From: Meconema thalassinum
Lineage: Eukaryota > Arthropoda > Insecta > Orthoptera > Tettigoniidae
Assembly (NCBI GenBank): GCA_946902985.2
Contig: OX336393.1
Span: 361,194,779-361,258,778, forward strand
Reading direction: 5' to 3'
Length of the DNA stretch: 64,000 bases
Shown: positions 58,601-64,000 of the stretch, piece after piece
Numbering within the stretch: position 1 is the stretch's first letter
Layout: every line of letters begins with the position of its first letter
Notes under the pieces: generated by a model
The model's input: only the letters and a program-made list of their open reading frames with translations
The model's database searches: none
Told to the model about the DNA's origin: nothing
Made by a program: the position numbers and the translations under genes

Positions 58601-61600
58601 GATTGAGGTGACCATGTGTACTCATTGGGAGAGGCTAAAATACAAGGATTGAGGTGACCATGTGTACTCATCGGGAGAGGCTAAAATACAAGGATTGAGG
58701 TGACCATGTGTACTCATTGGGAGAGGCTAAAATCCAAGGATTGAGGTGACCATGTGAACTCATTGGGAGAGGCTAAAATACAAGGATTGAGGTGACCATG
58801 TGTACTCATTGGGAGAGACTAAAATACAAGGATTGAAGTGACCATGTGAACTCATTGGGAGAGGCTAAAATACAAGGATTGAGGTGACCATGTGTACTCA
58901 TTGGGAGAGGCTAAAATACAAGGATTGAGGTGACCATGTGTACTCATTGGGAGAGGCTAATATACAAGGATTGAGGTGACCATGTGAACTCATTGGGAGA
59001 GGCTAAAATACAAGGATTGAGGTGACCATGTGTACTCATTGGGAGAGGCTAAAATACAAGGATTGAGGTGACCATGTGAACTCATTGGGAGAGGCTAAAA
59101 TACAAGGATTGAGGTGACCATGTGTACTCATTGGGAGGGGCTAAAATACAAGGATTGAGGTGACCATGTGTACTCATTGGGAGAGGCTAAAATACAAGGA
59201 TTGAGGGGACCATGTGTACTCATTAGGAGAGGCTAAAATACAAGGATTGAGGTGACCATGTGTACTCATTGGGAGAGGCTAAAATACAAGGATTGAGGTG
59301 ACCATGTGTACTCATTGGGAGAGGCTAAAATACAAGGATTGAGGTGACCATGTGAACTCATTGGGAGACGCTAAAATACAAGGATTGAGGTGACCATGTG
59401 TACTCATTGGGAGAGGCTAAAATACAAGGATTGAGGTGACCATGTGTACTCATTGGGAGAGGCTAAAATACAAGGATTGAGGTGACCATGTGTACTCATT
59501 GGGAGAGGCTAAAATACAAGGATTGAGGTGACCATGTGTACTCATTGGGAGAGGCTAAAATACAAGGATTGAGGTGACCATGTGAACTCATTGGGAGAGG
59601 CTAAAATACAAGGATTGAGGTGACCATGTGTACTCATTGGGAGAGGCTAAAATACAAGGATTGAGGTGACCATGTGTACTCATTGGGAGAGGCTAAAATA
59701 CAAGGATTGAGGTGACCATGTGTACTCATTGGGAGAGGCTAAAATACAAGGATTGAGGTGACCATGTGTACTGATTGGGAGAGGCTAAAATACAAGGATT
59801 GAGGTGACCATGTGTACTCATTGGGAGAGGCTAAAATACAAGGATTGAGGTGACCATGTGAACTCATTGGGAGAGGCTAAAATACAATGATTGAGGTGAC
59901 CATGTGTACTCATTGGGAGAGGCTAAAATACAAGGATTGAGGTGACCATGTGTACTCATTGGGAGAGGCTAAAATACAAGGATTGAGGTGACCATGTGAA
60001 CTCATTGGGAGAGGCTAAAATACAAGGATTGAGGTGACCATGTGTACTCATTGGGAGAGGCTAAAATACAAGGATTGAGGTGACCATGTGTACTCATTGG
60101 GAGAAGCTAAAATACAAGGATTGAGGTGACCATGTTTACTCATTGGGAGAGGCCAAAAAGAAGGATTGAGGTGACCATGTGAACTCATTGGGAGAGGCTA
60201 ATATACAAGGATTGCGGTGACCATGAGTACTCATTGGGAGAGGCTAAAATACAAGGATTGAGGTGACCATGTGTACTCATTGGGAGAGGCTAAAATACAA
60301 GGATTGAGGTGACCATGTGAACTCATTGGTAGAGGCTAAAATACAAGGATTGAGGTGACCATGTGTACTCATTGGGAGAGGCTAAAATACAAGGATTGAG
60401 GTCGCCATGTGTACTCATTGGGAGAGGCTAAAATACAAGGATTGAGGTGACCATGTGAACTCATTGGGAGAGGCTAAAATACAAGGATTGAGGTGACCAT
60501 GTGAACTCATTGGGAGAGGCTAAAATACAAGGATTGAGGTCGCCATGTGTACTCATTGGGAGAGGCTAAAATACAAGGATTGAGGTGACCATGTGTACTC
60601 ATTGGGAGAGGCTAAAATACAAGGATTGAGGTCGCCATGTGTACTCATTGGGAGAGGCTAAAATACAAGGATTGAGGTGACCATGTGTACTCATTGGGAG
60701 AGGCTAAAATACAAGAATTGAGGTGACCATGTGTACTCATTGGGAGAGGCTAAAATACAAGGATTGAGGTGACCATGTGTACACATTGGGAGAGGCTAAA
60801 ATACAAGGATTGAGGTGACCATGTGTACTCATTGGGAGAGGCTAAAATACAAGGATTGAGGTGACCATGTGAACTCATTGGGAGAGGCTAAAATACAAGG
60901 ATTGAGGTGACCATGTGAACTCATTGGGAGAGGCTACAATACAAGGATTGAGGTGACCATGTGTACTCATTGGGAGAGGCTAATATACAAGGATTGAGGT
61001 GACCATGTGTACTCATTGGGAGAGGCTAAAATACAAGGATTGTGGTGACCATGTGAACTCATTGGGAGAGGCTAAAATACAAGGATTGAGGTGACCATGT
61101 GAACTCATTGGGAGAGGCTAAAATACAAGGATTGAGGTGACCATGTGTACTCATTGGGAGAGGCTAAAATACAAGGATTGAGGTGACCATGTGTACTCAT
61201 TGGGAGAGGCTAAAATACAAGGATTGAGGTGACCATGTTAACTCATTGGGAGAGGCTAAAATACAAGGATTGAGGTGACCATGTGAACTCATTAGGAGAG
61301 GCTAAAATACAAGGATTGAGGTGATCATGTGTACTCATTGGGAGAGGCTAAAATACAAGGATTGAGGTGACCATGTGTACTCATTTGGGAGAGGCTAAAA
61401 TACAAGGATTGAGGTGACCATGTGAACTCATTGGGAGAGGCTAAAATACAAGGATTGAGGTGACCATGTGTACTCATTGGGAGAGGCTAAAATACAAGGA
61501 TTGAGGTCGCCATTTGTACTCATTGGGAGAGGCTAAAATACAAGGATTGAGGTGACCATGTGAACTCATTGGGAGAGGCTAAAATACAAGGATTGAGGTG

Positions 61601-62865
61601 ACCATGTGAACTCATTGGGAGAGGCTAAAATACAAGGATTGAGGTCGCCATGTGTACTCATTGGGAGAGGCTAAAATACAAGGATTGAGGTGACCATGTG
61701 TACTCATTGGGAGAGGCTAAAATACAAGGATTGAGGTCGCCATGTGTACTCATTGGGAGAGGCTAAAATACAAGGATTGAGGTGACCATGTGTACTCATT
61801 GGGAGAGGCTAAAATACAAGGATTGAGGTGACCATGTGTACTCATTGGGAGAGGCTAAAATACAAGAATTGAGGTGACCATGTGTACTCATTGGGAAAGG
61901 CTAAAATACAAGGATTGAGGTGACCATGTGTACTCATTGGGAGAGGCTAAAATACAAGGATTGAGGTGACCATGTGTACTCATTGGGAGAGGCTAAAATA
62001 CAAGGATTGAGGTGACCATGTGTACTCATTGGGAGAGGCTAAAATACAAGGATTGAGGTGACCATGTGTACTCATTGGGAGAGGCTAAAATACAAGGATT
62101 GAGGTGACCATGTGTACTCATTGGGAGAGGCTAAAATACAAGGATTGAGGTGACCATGTGTACTCATTGGGAGAGGCTAAAATACAAGGATTGAGGTGAC
62201 CATGTGAACTCATTGGGAGAGGCTAAAATACAAGGATTGAGGTGACCATGTGTACTCATTGGGAGAGGCTAAAATACAAGGATTGAGGTGACCATGTGAA
62301 CTCATTGGGAGAGGCTAAAATACAAGGATTGAGGTGACCATGTGAACTCATTGGGAGAGGCTAAAATACAAGGATTGAGGTGACCATGTGTACTCATTGG
62401 GAGAGGCTAAAATACAAGGATTGAGGTGACCATGTGAACTCATTGGGAGAGGCTAAAATACAAGGATTGAGGTGACCATGTGTACTCATTGGGAGAGGCT
62501 AAAATACAAGGATTGAGGTGACCATGTGTACTCATTGGGAGAGGCTAAAATACAAGGATTGAGGTGACCATGTGAACTCATTGGGAGAGGCTAAAATACA
62601 AGGATTGAGGTGACCATGTGTACTCATTGGGAGATGCTAAAATACAAGGATTGAGGTGACCATGTGAACTCATTGGGAGAGGCTAAAATACAAGGATTGA
62701 GGTGACCATGTGTACTCATTGGGAGAGGCTAAAATACAAGGATTGAGGTGACCATGTGTACTCATTGGGAGAGGCTAAAATACAAGGATTGAGGTGACCA
62801 TGTGTACTCATTGGGAGAGGCTAAAATACAAGGATTGAGGTGACCATGTGTACTCATTGGGAGAG
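43611..62865. repeat. 46-bp satellite array, about 19.25 kb
   Basis: The unit, counted from CATTGGGAGAG, runs through GCTAAAATACAAGGATTGAG and GTGACCATGTGTACT, 46 bp in all. Units are nearly identical head to tail for about 418 nominal copies (200 bases of this are Ns). Recurrent variants are GTGAACTC for GTGTACTC, TACACATT for TACTCATT, GGTCGCC for GGTGACC, GAATGAGG for GATTGAGG, GAGACTAAA for GAGGCTAAA with GAAGTGACC, and a 45-bp unit lacking one G. Because 46 is not a multiple of three and each unit has stops, no frame stays open. The array starts and ends at the same point of the unit (CATTGGGAGAG). Nearly every unit holds GGTGACC, a BstEII site. Confidence 0.98.
46440..46639. other. Assembly gap of exactly 200 Ns inside the satellite
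   Basis: A round-number run of N. The unit before it is irregular (GAGAGGCTAAAAATAAG), as expected at a contig end. The true length of missing satellite is unknown. Open frames called across it are artefacts. Confidence 0.98.
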
Positions 62866-63474
62866 AAGTTTCATTCTACCGTTACATTCGAGTAAGCGTT
62901 ATAACGAATATGTTTTCACGCAGCACAGCAAAAAAATAAATGATAAAAGAGGAAGGTAAACCACAATTAAAGCGATAAACGATGGCACCATATTTAAAGG
63001 AGAAATGGCTAGAAATGGTCGTGATTTCAAACTGTGTAGAAAATAAAGTGCTTTTGGTGTGACCAATCCTACCTCATATCACATCGTTATCCTGGAGCGC
63101 AGGCATTCAGAGCCACGCCACTAATCGTCTCCAACCAGGTCATATCGAGCACTTGGCTACCTGAGGCAGGAAATTTATGACTAAACTCCTAACTCCTACA
63201 GTATTTATACGTGCCATTGCCTTAAATTGACCATAATAAATGTGTCACTGAATCGCTACTAGAGTCAATCAATACATAATCTAAATTGAGGCACCTTTAA
63301 GCAAGACTGTTCAAGTCCACGTTTTTCAAAATATGAGGTAGTAGTAGAAATATGTCGCTAAGGGGGAACATACAGTATAGGGAACCTAAACTGGAACGAT
63401 TTTAATATTGTAACTGTGAAATGACACAAAATTGGCATGATGGCCCGATTCCATATTGTCGTATTAATTATAAT
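62866..63474. other. Unique flank right of the satellite
   Basis: AT-rich DNA with no recognised gene or repeat partner. Confidence 0.4.
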
Positions 63475-63481
63475 AAACTAT

Positions 63482-63805
63482 AACCGGGTGAGTTAGCCGT
63501 GGCAGTTGGTCACATCCGGGAGGCAAGGAGGTTCGAATCCCCCCACCGGCAACCTTGAAGTAGGCCTTCTGTGGTTTCGCATCTTCCTTCCTGGCAAATT
63601 CCGGGATTGATCCCTCACTATAGGCCACAGCCGCTACCTTCCAACTCCTTGTCCTTTCATTCAAACTTTCCTCCCCAGACAACACTCCACACGCGACGGT
63701 ATGTGTAGCTCACCCCATTGGTTGTCCGCCTCGAAGCAGCTACAGACTCAGGCGAGCCGAAAATGTCCTCGGACACTCCCGGCACTAAAAGCCATACGCT
63801 AAAAA
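63482..63805 (+). mobile_element. Chimeric SINE (family S5 head, S1 tail)
   Basis: The head and body (GGGTGAGTTAGCCGTGGC, B box GGTTCGAATCCC, CACAGCCGCTACCTTCCAAC) differ from S1. From about 63705 onward (GTAGCTCACCCCATTGG, then CCTCGGACACTCCCGGCACT) it is the S1 tail. AAACTAT at 63475-63481 and 63806-63812 is a candidate duplication, so head and tail moved as one unit. The minus-strand 73-codon frame here is a by-product. Confidence 0.85.
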
Positions 63806-63812
63806 AAACTAT

Positions 63813-64000
63813 TTATTACCTTAAGTCAATATTTAGTACATTGAAACTGTACCTGTTTCGGTCACATTGCGACCTTCTTCAGCGTGGTGTAGAATAGATA
63901 CTGTGCAGTAACATACAACTTAATAAAATAGTACGGTACATTATGCAACGAGCCTATCATGGCAATAATTAAGACACGAGTATGTTTCCAAAACGAGCGT
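63813..64000 (-). mobile_element. Partial element with hammerhead-core-like motif, cut by window edge
   Basis: On the minus strand CTGAAGA, a GGTC/GACC hairpin and GAAAC (about 63894-63866) match the motif in the arms of foldback elements 1 and 4. The rest lies beyond the window, so the type of element cannot be decided. Confidence 0.4.

Noticed and set aside
43611..62865. Regular array that could be mistaken for CRISPR
   Set aside because: There are no unique spacers. The whole 46-bp unit repeats head to tail, in a eukaryotic context.
43611..62865. A repeat protein encoded by the satellite
   Set aside because: 46 is not divisible by three and each unit has stops, so no frame stays open on either strand.
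43611..62865. Nuclear-receptor half-sites (GGTGACC / GGTCACC) in each satellite unit
   Set aside because: The match to half-site consensus is partial and lacks a properly spaced partner. Repetition alone would multiply any chance motif.
1..64000. Endogenous viral or toxin genes
   Set aside because: I looked for polymerase, capsid, envelope and toxin-like frames. The only polymerase motifs belong to non-LTR retrotransposons.

Overview
The window looks like transposon-dense intergenic DNA from an arthropod, most likely an insect with a large genome. The reasons are tRNA-derived SINEs, Tc1/mariner remnants, Helitron and DINE-1/HINE-like elements, APE-type non-LTR retrotransposons and a long satellite. 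Nothing supports a bacterial or phage origin. A polyneopteran (orthopteran-like) source is a guess from the general look of the SINEs. I recognise no host protein-coding gene and no genuine tRNA or rRNA gene. The only substantial coding sequences are broken transposable-element genes.

Layout. 1-6.6 kb: a SINE tail at the window edge, a SINE with a 15-bp target duplication, a 183-bp tandem repeat, three foldback (long inverted repeat) elements, HINE-like element A on the minus strand, and a reverse-strand SINE. 6.7-11.5 kb: old repeat fragments and unassigned unique DNA. 11.5-12.9 kb: HINE-like element B, an inverted copy of A. 13.09-21.27 kb: a non-autonomous Helitron with canonical ends, built of about seven degenerate monomers and split by a 4.03-kb TG..CA insertion with a 4-bp target duplication. 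21.7-24.1 kb: HINE-like element C, seven 293-bp units. 24.2-27.4 kb: an almost full-length non-LTR retrotransposon carrying two nonsense codons and one frameshift. 28.98-29.61 kb: an internally deleted mariner-type element with perfect 27-bp ends that keeps its N-terminal DNA-binding region. 30.1-30.65 kb: HINE-like element D. 31.4-33.3 kb: a dispersed Helitron-like repeat interrupted by a SINE. 35.9-36.24 kb: the 3' part of a mariner transposase pseudogene. 36.6-43.3 kb: four SINEs, a foldback element and a non-LTR fragment that is itself split by a SINE. 43.61-62.87 kb: about 19.25 kb of a 46-bp satellite with a 200-N gap and clear higher-order structure. 62.9-64 kb: flank with a chimeric SINE and the start of another element.

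The genes do not form a pathway. What the window shows is a record of nested insertion (SINE into non-LTR element, LTR-like element into Helitron), non-autonomous elements depending on partners elsewhere, and local amplification (HINE monomers, Helitron monomers, satellite). The most unusual signals are the satellite's higher-order repeats, a hammerhead-core-like motif placed in the arms of two foldback elements, a conserved GCCATCTTG-type motif in the HINE monomers, and SINE families with different heads sharing one tail.
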